DNA from: an uncultured Butyrivibrio sp.
GTDB lineage: Bacteria > Bacillota > Clostridia > Lachnospirales > Lachnospiraceae
Direction of reading: 5' to 3'
Length of the DNA stretch: 37,562 bases
NCBI GenBank assembly: GCA_946404845.1
Contig: CAMJFD010000004.1
Span: 1-37,562, forward strand
In this document: positions 18,089-27,458 of the stretch, piece by piece
Position numbering within the stretch: position 1 is the first letter of the stretch
Layout: each line of letters begins with the position of its first letter
Position numbers and translations under genes: made by a program
Notes under the pieces: model-generated
Told to the model about the DNA's origin: nothing
The model's database searches: none
The model's input: only the letters and a program-made list of their open reading frames with translations

Positions 18089-19039
18089 TTACTGTAAATG
18101 AGCCTGCTTAGCAACTTCTTCAGCGAAGTTCTCGTTCTTCTTCTCGATACCTTCACCTGTCTCAAAACGAACAAATCTCTTGATTGAGAAGTTAGCGCTG
18201 TTAGCCTTAGCAACCTGCTGAATGTACTGTCCAACTGTCTGCTTTCCGTCTTCAGCCTTTACATAAACCTGCTCGTTAAGGCAGATTTCCTTAAGCTCTT
18301 TGTTAAGACGTCCGATAAGCATCTTCTCGATGATTTCCTGAGGTTTTCTCTTTCCTTCTGGAAGTTCTTCATTTTCCTTTGTAGCCTGAGCAAGAAGGAT
18401 TTCCTTCTCGTGGTTCTTGTATTCTTCAGAAACTTCGCTCATATCTACATACTTAGGAGCAAGAGCTGCAACCTGCATAGCTACGTTCTTAACTGCTTCC
18501 TTGATAGCATCGTTAACAACGTCTGTATCAGCTTCTACAAGAACAGCGATTCTTCCTTCACCGTGAAGGTAAGGAACAACGATACCGTTTGTAGCAACAA
18601 CCTTTTCGAAACGTCTGATGCTGATCTTCTCACTAATTACAGCTGTGATGTCTACAAGAGCATCCTTAACTGTCTTAGATTCATCTGCATTCCACTTCTC
18701 AGCCATGAATGCATCCATATCAGCTGCATCTGAGTTAACAGCCTGTGTAGCAACTGCTTCAACATATGCCTGGAACTTATCGTTCTTAGCAACGAAGTCT
18801 GTCTCTGAGTTAACTTCTACAACTGCTGCTGTCTTGTCATCCATAACAGCGATTCTTGTAAGACCTTCAGCTGCGATTCTGTTAGCCTTCTTCTCAGCCT
18901 TAGCCTGTCCGTTCTTTCTAAGAAATTCTACTGCTGCGTCCATATCGCCGTTTGTCTCTGAAAGAGCCTTCTTACACTCCATCATACCTGCGCCAGTAGA
19001 CTCACGTAATTCTTTTACCATTGCTGCTGTGATAGCCAT
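18089..19039 (-). CDS. tsf: Translation elongation factor Ts
   Basis: MAITAAMVKELRESTGAGMMECKKALSETNGDMDAAVEFLRKNG. Confidence 0.98.
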   Translation of the reverse strand: MAITAAMVKELRESTGAGMMECKKALSETNGDMDAAVEFLRKNGQAKAEKKANRIAAEGLTRIAVMDDKTAAVVEVNSETDFVAKNDKFQAYVEAVATQAVNSDAADMDAFMAEKWNADESKTVKDALVDITAVISEKISIRRFEKVVATNGIVVPYLHGEGRIAVLVEADTDVVNDAIKEAVKNVAMQVAALAPKYVDMSEVSEEYKNHEKEILLAQATKENEELPEGKRKPQEIIEKMLIGRLNKELKEICLNEQVYVKAEDGKQTVGQYIQQVAKANSANFSIKRFVRFETGEGIEKKNENFAEEVAKQAHLQ

Positions 19040-19072
19040 TTATATTTTCCTCCGATATTCTAATTAAATATA

Positions 19073-19131
19073 AGAGCCATGTCTTGACTAATACTTTAAC
19101 ATCAATTAAAGCATCTGCAATGCATGGCTCT
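19073..19131 (-). promoter_or_regulatory. rpsB-tsf intercistronic hairpin
   Basis: AGAGCCATG (19073-19081) / CATGGCTCT (19123-19131) with an inner CTTTAA/TTAAAG pairing. Confidence 0.55.
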
Positions 19132-19141
19132 AAAGTTCTAA

Positions 19142-19879
19142 TTACTCGTTAACTTCTTCAGCTTCTGCATTTTCTTCAGCTGGAGCAACTGCTTCTGCAC
19201 CCTGCTTAGCTTCGATAACAGCATCTGCCATCTTACCAACGATAAGCTTTACAGCTCTGATAGCATCATCGTTACCTGGGATGATGAAATCAAGTTCTTC
19301 AGGATCACAGTTTGTATCACCTATACCGATAAGTGTGATACCAAGTGAGTGAGCTTCCTGTACGCAGATCTTTTCCTTCTTAGGATCTACTACGAAGATT
19401 GCGTCTGGAATTCTCTTCATATCTCTAATTCCGCCAAGGTTCTTCTGAAGTTTCTCAAGTTCTTTCTTAAGACCAGCAACTTCCTTCTTTGGAAGAACAT
19501 CAAATGTTCCATCTTCCTGCATCTTTTCAATCTTCTTAAGTCTTTCGATTCTTGTCTGGATTGTTCTGAAGTTTGTGAGCTCACCACCAAGCCATCTCTC
19601 GTTGATGTAGTACATACCACAACGCTCAGCTTCTGTCTTAACAGCATCCTGTGCCTGCTTCTTTGTTCCTACGAAAAGGATTGTACCACCCTGCTCAGCG
19701 ATTTCAAATACTGCTCTGTAAGCCTCGTCAACCTTTACAACTGACTTCTGAAGATCGATAATGTGGATACCATTTCTCTCTGTGAAGATGTAAGGAGCCA
19801 TTTTAGGGTTCCATCTTCTTGTCTGATGTCCAAAGTGAACACCTGCTTCAAGTAACTGTTTCATTGATACAACGCTCAT
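19142..19879 (-). CDS. rpsB: 30S ribosomal protein S2
   Basis: [47 protein letters not shown]. Confidence 0.98.
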   Translation of the reverse strand: MSVVSMKQLLEAGVHFGHQTRRWNPKMAPYIFTERNGIHIIDLQKSVVKVDEAYRAVFEIAEQGGTILFVGTKKQAQDAVKTEAERCGMYYINERWLGGELTNFRTIQTRIERLKKIEKMQEDGTFDVLPKKEVAGLKKELEKLQKNLGGIRDMKRIPDAIFVVDPKKEKICVQEAHSLGITLIGIGDTNCDPEELDFIIPGNDDAIRAVKLIVGKMADAVIEAKQGAEAVAPAEENAEAEEVNE

Positions 19880-19920
19880 TTTAATACCTCCATTTGGTTA
19901 TTCAAACTTCCGCATCCCTT

Positions 19921-19990
19921 GGCCTATGAACGTATATAAGGGCGTTATTCTTATATACAGGCTCTGTCCGATCAGAAAACTCTGACACCT
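19921..19990 (-). promoter_or_regulatory. Structured rpsB 5' leader
   Basis: Perfect 9-bp stem GTATATAAG (19932-19940) / CTTATATAC (19950-19958), enclosed by GCCT/AGGC, plus an adjacent CAGA...TCTG hairpin. Confidence 0.55.
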
Positions 19991-20409
19991 GAACAGAAAC
20001 GGCAATGCGTGTTTATTTGTTATTACTGTGCAACTGGCATAGTTATAGCCTTTATTTCCACAGCTTTTCTATAATATCACAGCAATGCTCATTTTTCAAT
20101 CGATTTTTACAATTTTTTAGCACTCATTTTTTAGCACTTTCTAGTTCTTACTTTTTCTTATATCAAACTATAAATATTTCATATAATTATATGCTTTCAT
20201 ATTATTTACCAGAGCTTTACACACCACTCCTTGCAATAAAACAGGCATCTACCGGCTTTACGCATCAGAACATATGGGGTTGTGGGCAATTTATATTATT
20301 TAAAAACAAGTAGCAGTAAATCTTTTTTTATGATACAAATAAAAGGAAGAGTTTTATTCAAGTAAGATATTTGTTCTTTAAAATTTGAATATTTTTAGGA
20401 GGTATTATT

Positions 20410-20826
20410 ATGGGATGTTTTTTAGTTCCAGCTGCTGAGGCAATCATTACAACAACAGCAACTAAAATAATTAAATCTAAAGAGAAAAAAGATGAAAACG
20501 TAAATATTACTTTATCAGATGGTTCAGTTAGCGAAGTATCAAGATTAAAGTTTTCAGATAAGCTAGGCTGGCTAAACAAAATGCTTGCAGGAGGTTCTGT
20601 ACTTCTTGCTTTTGAGCATGTATGGCACGGAGAAGTGGTTCCATTTTTCCCATTCCTGACTGCTGTAGAAACAGGTGAAACTTCTGAAATGCTTGCTGAA
20701 ATGGGAAGCGCAGGTGTTTCAATGGCAGTTCTTGTAACAGCTGTATGGGCTGGTATGGTTATAGTTTCTAATGCAATCGAAAAAAGAGCAGTTACAGAAA
20801 ATAAAGCTGAAGGAGCAAAGGCATGA
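20410..20826 (+). CDS. Uncharacterised membrane protein, 138 aa (MGCFLVPAAEAI family)
   Basis: AGGAGG upstream of ATG; hydrophobic segments; ATGA overlap with the next ORF. Confidence 0.85.
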   Translation: MGCFLVPAAEAIITTTATKIIKSKEKKDENVNITLSDGSVSEVSRLKFSDKLGWLNKMLAGGSVLLAFEHVWHGEVVPFFPFLTAVETGETSEMLAEMGSAGVSMAVLVTAVWAGMVIVSNAIEKRAVTENKAEGAKA

Positions 20827-21137
20827 CACTGTTAACAACTGTATTTGCAGCAATAATCAGTACTGTTGTATGGTACAAAAATCTTCCTGGTAACGAAATG
20901 AGAACAGGTATACTGTGCTGGATGTACTGGGGTGCTTCACTAATGTGGTTTGTAGATGCTGTTTTTGAATATCTGGAGCTTGGAGCTGATTACTTTACTC
21001 CAGAACTTGCAGATATGGTCAATGACTTCTATCTTGGACTTTCAGTAGTTGCTCTTGGGCTTATCATCTGGCTTGTAAGACTTTTATATCTGGATCCTAA
21101 GGGAGTACTCAAAGAAGTATTATTCAAAAAGAAATAA
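20823..21137 (+). CDS. Uncharacterised membrane protein, 104 aa, translationally coupled
   Basis: Three hydrophobic segments; start overlaps the upstream stop. Confidence 0.85.
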   Translation: MTLLTTVFAAIISTVVWYKNLPGNEMRTGILCWMYWGASLMWFVDAVFEYLELGADYFTPELADMVNDFYLGLSVVALGLIIWLVRLLYLDPKGVLKEVLFKKK

Positions 21138-21167
21138 AAATAATTATCTAATACAAAAATAATTATC

Positions 21168-21201
21168 AAAGAGCCATGGCATTCATTTACCATGGCTCTT
21201 T
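21168..21201. terminator. Bidirectional-looking terminator hairpin
   Basis: AAAGAGCCATGG-cattcattta-CCATGGCTCTTT. Confidence 0.75.
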
Positions 21202-21273
21202 ATTTCAAGTTATCCATATTCTGTTATCTTCCAATCTTTATGTAATATTTTCTAGTCTTTATCCTAATACTTA

Positions 21274-22110
21274 TCAGCCGCTACAAATGATATTAGCTAT
21301 TTCTTCATAGCTTGAACCTGCAGGTATCTGTTTAGTCCCCGAATGAATTCTTCTGTCCATACCTTTATCAATAAGGTATTTATTAAATGTAACTGCTGAA
21401 TCCACAAGTCCGGCCTGTTCAAGAACTGCAGCTGCTGTATCTGATCCTGATCTTCCAGGAATTACCACAACGATATAATTAGTAGATCCGGCAGTTGTTG
21501 CTACAGGAGTTTCTCTTGCAGCTGCTGTTGTCGCACTATCAGATGCATTATCTGCCTGATCTGCTACTGCAGTCTCTGTAACAACCACCTCTTCATCTGT
21601 GGCTGCAGCCGCAGAACTGTCCGCAGTTGTCATAACTACGGATGAATCTGACGTCTCAGCTGTCGCAGCATTATTAACCAGCTCATTCGATGTTATTTCT
21701 GAACTGAATGAATAATTTTCTTCGGTATTGCTATCACCGCTGCTTGCATCCTCCGAAGCTTTTGCACTCTCATTTTTTCCCTGCGTCTCTTCTTCAGAAA
21801 CGTCTGAAATCTCCGAATCTGATATAGACTCTTCTTCGTCGACTTCTTCAGATACTTCTTTTCCTTCCTGATATATCTCCGAACCGGATGTAACACTATT
21901 CTCTTCATTAACAACATCTCCTGACTGATTACTTGTAGCATAGTCTGACAGCAGAAGCTTATCACCTTCTACCATTCCCAACTCTTTAGCTCTCTCGATT
22001 ATCTCGGAATCGCTAAGAGTTTCAGTTCTGCCACCAAGTGCCACTCCCATTATAAGCGCCGCAAATATCATTCCGGCCCCCATACCTCTTAGATAGTATT
22101 TTAGTTTCAT
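21274..22110 (-). CDS. Membrane-anchored protein with acidic Ser/Glu linker and C-terminal YceG/MltG N-domain-like module
   Basis: N-terminal TM; C-terminus YIVVVIPGRSGSDTAAAVLEQAGLVDSAVTFNKYLIDKGMDRRIHSGTKQIPAGSSYEEIANIICSG. No lytic transglycosylase catalytic domain. Confidence 0.7.
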   Translation of the reverse strand: MKLKYYLRGMGAGMIFAALIMGVALGGRTETLSDSEIIERAKELGMVEGDKLLLSDYATSNQSGDVVNEENSVTSGSEIYQEGKEVSEEVDEEESISDSEISDVSEEETQGKNESAKASEDASSGDSNTEENYSFSSEITSNELVNNAATAETSDSSVVMTTADSSAAAATDEEVVVTETAVADQADNASDSATTAAARETPVATTAGSTNYIVVVIPGRSGSDTAAAVLEQAGLVDSAVTFNKYLIDKGMDRRIHSGTKQIPAGSSYEEIANIICSG

Positions 22111-22146
22111 ACCTTAGTCCCCTCGTTAATAAGTATATAAAAACTA

Positions 22147-23820
22147 TTAACCATGTTTTTTTCTCTTATGCTTAGTAGAAAGATCTACTACCAGCTTGAC
22201 TTCGCCAATTCCAAGTCCAAGCTCTCTTGCTATTACCATATTAGACTTTCCTGCCTTATGCATTTCCAGAATTCTTCTGTTCTGTGACATAGGATCAGGT
22301 TCATCTATACTTTCTTTCTTTTTGCTCTCATTTCTATGAGCTTCATTAATATTAACAACTTTTGCAGTAACAGTATTTTCAGTATTCACCTTATCTGTAT
22401 TTGTTTTATTACCAGCACTGTTACTATTTACAGGAGTTGTATTTTCTGCAGGCTTAGATGCACCAATATCTTCTATTTCAATGCCATCAAGGTCATCCAG
22501 ATATCCATCATCTGTACCAGCAGCTGTTTCACTTTCTGCTGCGACCTGATTTTCTTTATTCTCAGCCTTTGCACCTTTATCTTCTGCATTATTTATCTGC
22601 TTCTCATAATCAGCAAGTGTCATCTGAACCAGTGCTCCTGCAGGAATTTCTCTTCCGTTTTCATCCACATCAAGAGGAATATTATCAGGCACCTTTGACG
22701 CATTTAATAATATCTTGTCTTCCTCATCAGCTTTCTTGGCTGTTTCCTTTATCTCATTTACAAGTTCCTCTTTAAGAGTCTCTTTAAGTGAATCTGATAA
22801 AGGCTTTTCACTTCCGATTATATTGGCATTTTCACTCTCAGCAACCTTCTTGGCAGCAGCCATTTCAAGCGGAGCAAAAATAGATTTTGATTTTTTATCA
22901 GTTTTAGTCTCTTCTGATATGATTTCTTCTTTTGACTCAACAATTTCAGGTTCTGTATAGTCATCTTCCTGATCTTTGACTATCTGCTTAAGAGACTGTT
23001 CCTGAAGTGTATCTCTTCTATTGTCATCTTCTATAGAAGCAGCACTAAACGCTCTTTCCTTGGCAACATTCTTTTTGAGTATTTCTGACCAGTCGGAATC
23101 TCTTAGCTCTGATGCTGCTACTGTTCTCTCTGGTATTTCTGGTTTTCTTGGTTTTACAACTTCTTCAGTTTCTATTTCTGTCTGTTCTATTATCTTATCT
23201 TCAAGATCGATATCATCTATTACATCAGCCTTTTCTGTAGATGGTCTCTTACTGAATACTCTTGCTCTTGCAGCTTCAACCTCTGCTCTTCTGTATTCAG
23301 CATATGTCATGAAACCGTCATCAGATGCAGTCTTATCTGTTTTATTATCAGATGTATTATGATAAGCTTTTCTTTCAATTTCTGCTGGAGCATTTCTTAC
23401 AATATCCTGAGCTTCCTTTGCAGCCTCTTTGGCTTCATTAGCCTTTTTACTAACTTCAGAAAAGGTATTCTTGAGATTTTTATGTTTGTCATTAAGCATG
23501 TCATACATGAACATTACTTCTTCATGGTTACGATGAATATCGCCCATTACAGTTTCATAATATTCATTGATGGCTGATATCTTTTCATTAGTAATCCTGT
23601 CGAGTGCTCTTTCAGTCTTTTCAACAGCCTCATCCGTAGAAGCTTCTACCATATTATCAATTTTATTTCTGGAATTTTCTATTTCTTTATTGACCTTGTC
23701 TTTGACATTAGAATCACCCTGATAGTTACCATCTTTGGTGGTACCAACAGGTAATATGAACCCCAATATAACTGCCAGGAATCCGGCAATAATGATTATA
23801 ATTTCAGTTGCACTTATCAT
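22147..23820 (-). CDS. Long coiled-coil membrane-anchored protein with C-terminal HTH-like motif (DUF6115-like)
   Basis: N-terminal TM IIIIIAGFLAVILGFILPV, acidic/coiled-coil middle, C-terminus NRRILEMHKAGKSNMVIARELGLGIGEVKLVVDLSTKH. Confidence 0.75.
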   Translation of the reverse strand: MISATEIIIIIAGFLAVILGFILPVGTTKDGNYQGDSNVKDKVNKEIENSRNKIDNMVEASTDEAVEKTERALDRITNEKISAINEYYETVMGDIHRNHEEVMFMYDMLNDKHKNLKNTFSEVSKKANEAKEAAKEAQDIVRNAPAEIERKAYHNTSDNKTDKTASDDGFMTYAEYRRAEVEAARARVFSKRPSTEKADVIDDIDLEDKIIEQTEIETEEVVKPRKPEIPERTVAASELRDSDWSEILKKNVAKERAFSAASIEDDNRRDTLQEQSLKQIVKDQEDDYTEPEIVESKEEIISEETKTDKKSKSIFAPLEMAAAKKVAESENANIIGSEKPLSDSLKETLKEELVNEIKETAKKADEEDKILLNASKVPDNIPLDVDENGREIPAGALVQMTLADYEKQINNAEDKGAKAENKENQVAAESETAAGTDDGYLDDLDGIEIEDIGASKPAENTTPVNSNSAGNKTNTDKVNTENTVTAKVVNINEAHRNESKKKESIDEPDPMSQNRRILEMHKAGKSNMVIARELGLGIGEVKLVVDLSTKHKRKKHG

Positions 23821-23846
23821 ACTCTCCCCGCCCCATCTATAAGTAT

Positions 23847-23872
23847 TTGTATATCAAGTAGTTGTATATCAA
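23847..23872. repeat. Short tandem direct repeat, 11-bp unit in a 15-bp period
   Basis: TTGTATATCAA at 23847-23857 and 23862-23872. Confidence 0.6.
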
Positions 23873-23883
23873 ATATTGATATT

Positions 23884-24270
23884 TCAGACCTTAAAATCAA
23901 AACCAGATGAAATATCTAAATTTACTGGTTTTCCATCTTTTCCTATCATTGTGCCAGCCATATGTTCCAGCTCGCTTGCGGAGAACCCCATATTCTCCTG
24001 ATTCTTACCTTTTTTCTCCTTCTCATTCCCTTCTCCGCCATTTTTCTGGTACTCATTTTTCCCCTTTTCTTTGGCATCGAATTTCTGATTTTGCATATCA
24101 GCATTTTCTTTTTCTTGAACAGAATTATACCGCTGATCGACTTCTTTGTCGAACTGATTCTGGAAATTAACCTGATCAGTAAGACCCTTAGCCTGGTCAG
24201 AATTCTTAAGTGAACTAGTATCACTAGTTCTAACTATTGCTCCCTGTAGATCCACTCTGTTTATTGACAT
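23884..24270 (-). CDS. Small hydrophilic protein of the flagellar cluster (start re-set to MSINRVDLQG)
   Basis: MSINRVDLQGAIVRTSDTSSLKNSDQAKGL...; GGGGG-type RBS before ATG 24270. Confidence 0.7.
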   Translation of the reverse strand: MSINRVDLQGAIVRTSDTSSLKNSDQAKGLTDQVNFQNQFDKEVDQRYNSVQEKENADMQNQKFDAKEKGKNEYQKNGGEGNEKEKKGKNQENMGFSASELEHMAGTMIGKDGKPVNLDISSGFDFKV

Positions 24271-24442
24271 ATAAGCACCCCCAGCTTTGTGCATGTGTGA
24301 AACCCACTATCAATAAGTGTTTCTTATTTTATAATATATTTATACTTTATATTATCATGTTTTGAGCAGTTTATAAATACGCAAGTCAAATAAAATTAAT
24401 ACTGCACGGAGTGCTTTTTATTTAATGGAAATTAAATAAAAA

Positions 24443-24477
24443 CAGACTTCCCCTTATCCAAATGTTCGGGAAGTCTG
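24443..24477 (-). terminator. Intrinsic terminator after fapA
   Basis: CAGACTTCCC-cttatccaaatgttc-GGGAAGTCTG, then TTTTTATTTAATT on the minus strand. Confidence 0.7.
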
Positions 24478-24490
24478 CATCTATATCATA

Positions 24491-26074
24491 TTATAATGGC
24501 GCCACTCTTACATCGCCTTCTTTATTAACGAATTTACTATATTTTACAGGCTTTTTGACAACCATTGACAGCTCGCCTATAGCCACTGTAATTCCTGGAT
24601 ATGCAATGTCTTCAACAATTACTTCTGCATTCTTGGAATCAGCCAGTTTTTCCTGCAGCTCAGTAAATTCTTCTGAGTCAGCCTCAATCTGCTCTGAAAG
24701 AGATTTATTAAGTCCCAGCAGCTGCTGTGCATATTTAAGCTGGTCAGGTGTAAATTTAACACCGGCCTTGACCTTTTTGGTAATGCCTTCAAGCGTAGGC
24801 TTTATATTCTCAAGGTTTTTCTGATTAGTAACAATATTCTTCTGCAGTTCTTTGAGTCTGATCTTAAGAGTAGGATCCACCCCCACTTCTATCTGTGTAT
24901 TGGCTCCCATCTCGGAACCTAGAACTTTGGCCGTAATTCTCTCTGCAGCACATACTTTTCCGCCTGCAATAAAGCCTTTTTTGCCCGAAACATTTATCTC
25001 TGTTCCTGCAAAAACAGTAGAGTGCATAATTGTCTCTGATGTAACAGAGCCATGAGCTTGAACAGTCGAGTTCTCAATAAACTTAGTTACAAGGTTTCCC
25101 TCACAGGTAATGGAGCCCTTGCCCATTCCATTTATTCCTCTTTCAAGGACGATATCCGCCCCCGAATCTAGTACGGCGCCTTCTACAATACCCTTTACAT
25201 GTATATTGCCACCTGCCTTTATACTAAATCCGGATGCAACAACACCATTGACCTGAACACTGCCTTCATATTCAATATTACCGGTCGCCACATCAACATT
25301 TTCAAGAGTCATTACATTAGAAACTGTTACCTTACCCTCTTTGAGAGTAACGTGGCCTGCAGAAGCGGCTGTCAGAACAGTTTTGTCTTCATTAATATTT
25401 ACGTTTTTACCATATTTTAGAATTGCTGTCTTAACTGTAATAGGCTTAACAGTATCATTATATATATTGATTCCAGGATCACCTCTGTCCTCCTTATGAA
25501 GGATTGCAAGCTCCTGTCCCTCTTCACAGTTATTTATCAAATTCAGATGGAAATAATCCACGCTTCCATCTTCTTTTAGAGTAGGCTTTGGCCTTAGACT
25601 AACATTGAATTTATATTCAATCTTGGCACTACAGCCCTCACGAACAGGTTTTCCTTTGGCAACTACTATTTCCTTGCAGTATTCCCTGTTTGCAAAAAAT
25701 CCGTGGATTGCATCCACATCTATTCCATAAGTGATCTTCCTGTATTGAAGATCTTTATTAACTTCATCTTCAGTCATAAGTTCAGCGCCTTCTGATGGAG
25801 GGTAGAAAAAAGCTGTAGCTGTCATTTTGTCTTTAGAAATATCGAGACGATAATTCTCTCTTACAGGCATTATTTTGGCTGCACTAAAAATAACTGTTTC
25901 TCCTGTTGCCTGTTCCACCGCCTCATTGACTATTACAACATCATATTCTATCTTTTGGTCATCCAGATAGTCTCTTACTGTATTAACATCCAGCACCGCT
26001 CCACCATCAGTTGGAGCAAATACTTTAATGCCTGTTCCTTTTTCTGTTATAACAAGACGAAAATAACCATTCAT
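24491..26074 (-). CDS. FapA/DUF342 family protein (start re-set to MNGYFRLV)
   Basis: DUF342 features (TEDEVNKDLQYRKITYGID, GNIHVKGIVEGAVLDSGADIVLERGINGMGKGSITCEGNLVTKFIENSTVQAHGSV). The extra N-terminus in the ORF track comes from the 32-bp repeat. Confidence 0.88.
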   Translation of the reverse strand: MNGYFRLVITEKGTGIKVFAPTDGGAVLDVNTVRDYLDDQKIEYDVVIVNEAVEQATGETVIFSAAKIMPVRENYRLDISKDKMTATAFFYPPSEGAELMTEDEVNKDLQYRKITYGIDVDAIHGFFANREYCKEIVVAKGKPVREGCSAKIEYKFNVSLRPKPTLKEDGSVDYFHLNLINNCEEGQELAILHKEDRGDPGINIYNDTVKPITVKTAILKYGKNVNINEDKTVLTAASAGHVTLKEGKVTVSNVMTLENVDVATGNIEYEGSVQVNGVVASGFSIKAGGNIHVKGIVEGAVLDSGADIVLERGINGMGKGSITCEGNLVTKFIENSTVQAHGSVTSETIMHSTVFAGTEINVSGKKGFIAGGKVCAAERITAKVLGSEMGANTQIEVGVDPTLKIRLKELQKNIVTNQKNLENIKPTLEGITKKVKAGVKFTPDQLKYAQQLLGLNKSLSEQIEADSEEFTELQEKLADSKNAEVIVEDIAYPGITVAIGELSMVVKKPVKYSKFVNKEGDVRVAPL

Positions 26075-26095
26075 AGATATACCCCGCTTAGAACT

Positions 26096-26127
26096 ATGAC
26101 TTTTTGTCACTTCGTTCCAAAAGTCAT
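26096..26127. repeat. 32-bp palindromic repeat, copy 2
   Basis: Identical to 11059-11090. Confidence 0.9.
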
Positions 26128-26131
26128 GCAA

Positions 26132-26215
26132 ATAGGCCAATTATTGCCTATCTTGCCACTTGAATCACTTTCTCACACCATACGTATTACGTATGGTTAA
26201 CCGCAGCTAGTGCGG
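26132..26215. repeat. Cluster of small inverted repeats
   Basis: ATAGGC/GCCTAT (26132-26151), ACCATACG/CGTATGGT (26177-26197), CCGCA/TGCGG (26201-26215). Confidence 0.65.
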
Positions 26216-26296
26216 ATTTCTGATTGCAGTCACAATAACAATATGAGGCCGCCAAAAACTTATTGCCTAAAAATAAATTTTTCACAGCCTCCACAT

Positions 26297-27070
26297 TCAT
26301 CTTAATTCAGTTAAAATTCCAAGATACTTTCCAAGTTTTTCTCTCATTTTTTGTAAAGCTCTTGTATGTAGCTGCGACACTCTTGATTCCGAAACATCAA
26401 GAACATTACTGATTTCTTTTAGAGTAAGTTCTTCGTAATAATACAGGAGAATTACCTTCTTTTCCTTATCGGTCAGAAGTTCAAGAGATTCAGCAAGCAT
26501 TTTCTTAAGTTCAGCCTTCTCAATGGCTTCCTCAGGCTTGATAAAACCTGTAGAGGAATTATTAGAATCTTCCTGAATATCACTACCCTGGTCCATAAAC
26601 TCATTTAAGGACACAACATTTGTAACCTTCATCTGATTCTGCCAGGTATAATATTCATCTTCGGAAATATCCATTTTCGCAGCTATTTCTGCATCAGAAG
26701 CCACATGGCCTGTATCCCTCTCAATCTCTTTAATGGCAGCATCAATTTTTTTCTGACGCTGTCTGATTGTTCTTGGTATCCAGTCCATCTTTCTGATCTG
26801 ATCCAATATAGCACCTCTGATACGCAGAGAAGCATAAGTTTCAAACTTAACGTCTTTCATCAGATCAAATTTGTCTATAGCATCTATTAGCCCAAAAATG
26901 CCATAACCAACCAGATCATCGTATTCAACGTTAAATCCAAGATACATTGACAGCCTTCCTGCAACCAGTTTTACAAGAGGCGCATATTCAAGTATCAGCT
27001 TTTCACGTATTTCCGGTGATTTTGTATTAGCATATTCATCCCATAACTTGGTTCTGCTCGCTTCATCCAT
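26297..27070 (-). CDS. fliA: Flagellar sigma factor (sigma-28/SigD/FliA)
   Basis: LVKLVAGRLSMYLGFNVEYDDLVGYGIFGLIDAIDKFD; MDWIPRTIRQRQKKI; LTLKEISNVLDVSESRVSQLHTRALQKMREKL. Confidence 0.95.
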   Translation of the reverse strand: MDEASRTKLWDEYANTKSPEIREKLILEYAPLVKLVAGRLSMYLGFNVEYDDLVGYGIFGLIDAIDKFDLMKDVKFETYASLRIRGAILDQIRKMDWIPRTIRQRQKKIDAAIKEIERDTGHVASDAEIAAKMDISEDEYYTWQNQMKVTNVVSLNEFMDQGSDIQEDSNNSSTGFIKPEEAIEKAELKKMLAESLELLTDKEKKVILLYYYEELTLKEISNVLDVSESRVSQLHTRALQKMREKLGKYLGILTELR

Positions 27071-27119
27071 AAGTAAAAACCCCAGCTAAGTTTTTTTCTG
27101 TTATTGTTATATGTTCAGA

Positions 27120-27458
27120 TCACATTTGCATGCCATTTCCACCAGGAATATCTCCATTATTTTCCATGGAAGCGTTCTCAGCAGCTTCTTCAGCAGCACG
27201 GGCTGCCTCTTCTTATGCAAGACGTCTTTCCTCTTCTTCCTTGGCAAAATTGACATTCATAAAATGCACAATAACTTTCTCCAGTATATAGCCCAGTATC
27301 AAAAACAATACTACTGAGCCAAATACGACAACAATCCATTCGCCAAACGGGAAATGCCGCAAAAAAGTAACAATAGATATCACGGCCGTTCCCGCCAGAG
27401 TGACGAACGGTGTAATTAGTTTTGTTTTAGGTGCACTATTTCCGATTTCTAATTTCAT
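27120..27458 (-). pseudogene. Small membrane protein of the che operon interrupted by an in-frame TAA (27213-27215)
   Basis: 81-aa ORF ...AKEEEERRLA*, then the same frame continues EEAARAAEEAAENASMENNGDIPGGNGMQM* to 27120. Confidence 0.6.

Noticed and set aside
20112-20139. TTAGCACTC-like motifs resembling the HrcA CIRCE operator upstream of rpsB
   Set aside because: The two TTAGCACT copies are direct, not the inverted TTAGCACTC-N9-GAGTGCTAA arrangement required for CIRCE.
26075-26140. N-terminal extension of FapA (MAYLHDFWNEVTKSHSSKRGIS) as real coding sequence
   Set aside because: Mostly encoded by the dispersed 32-bp repeat; a well-placed RBS precedes ATG 26074.
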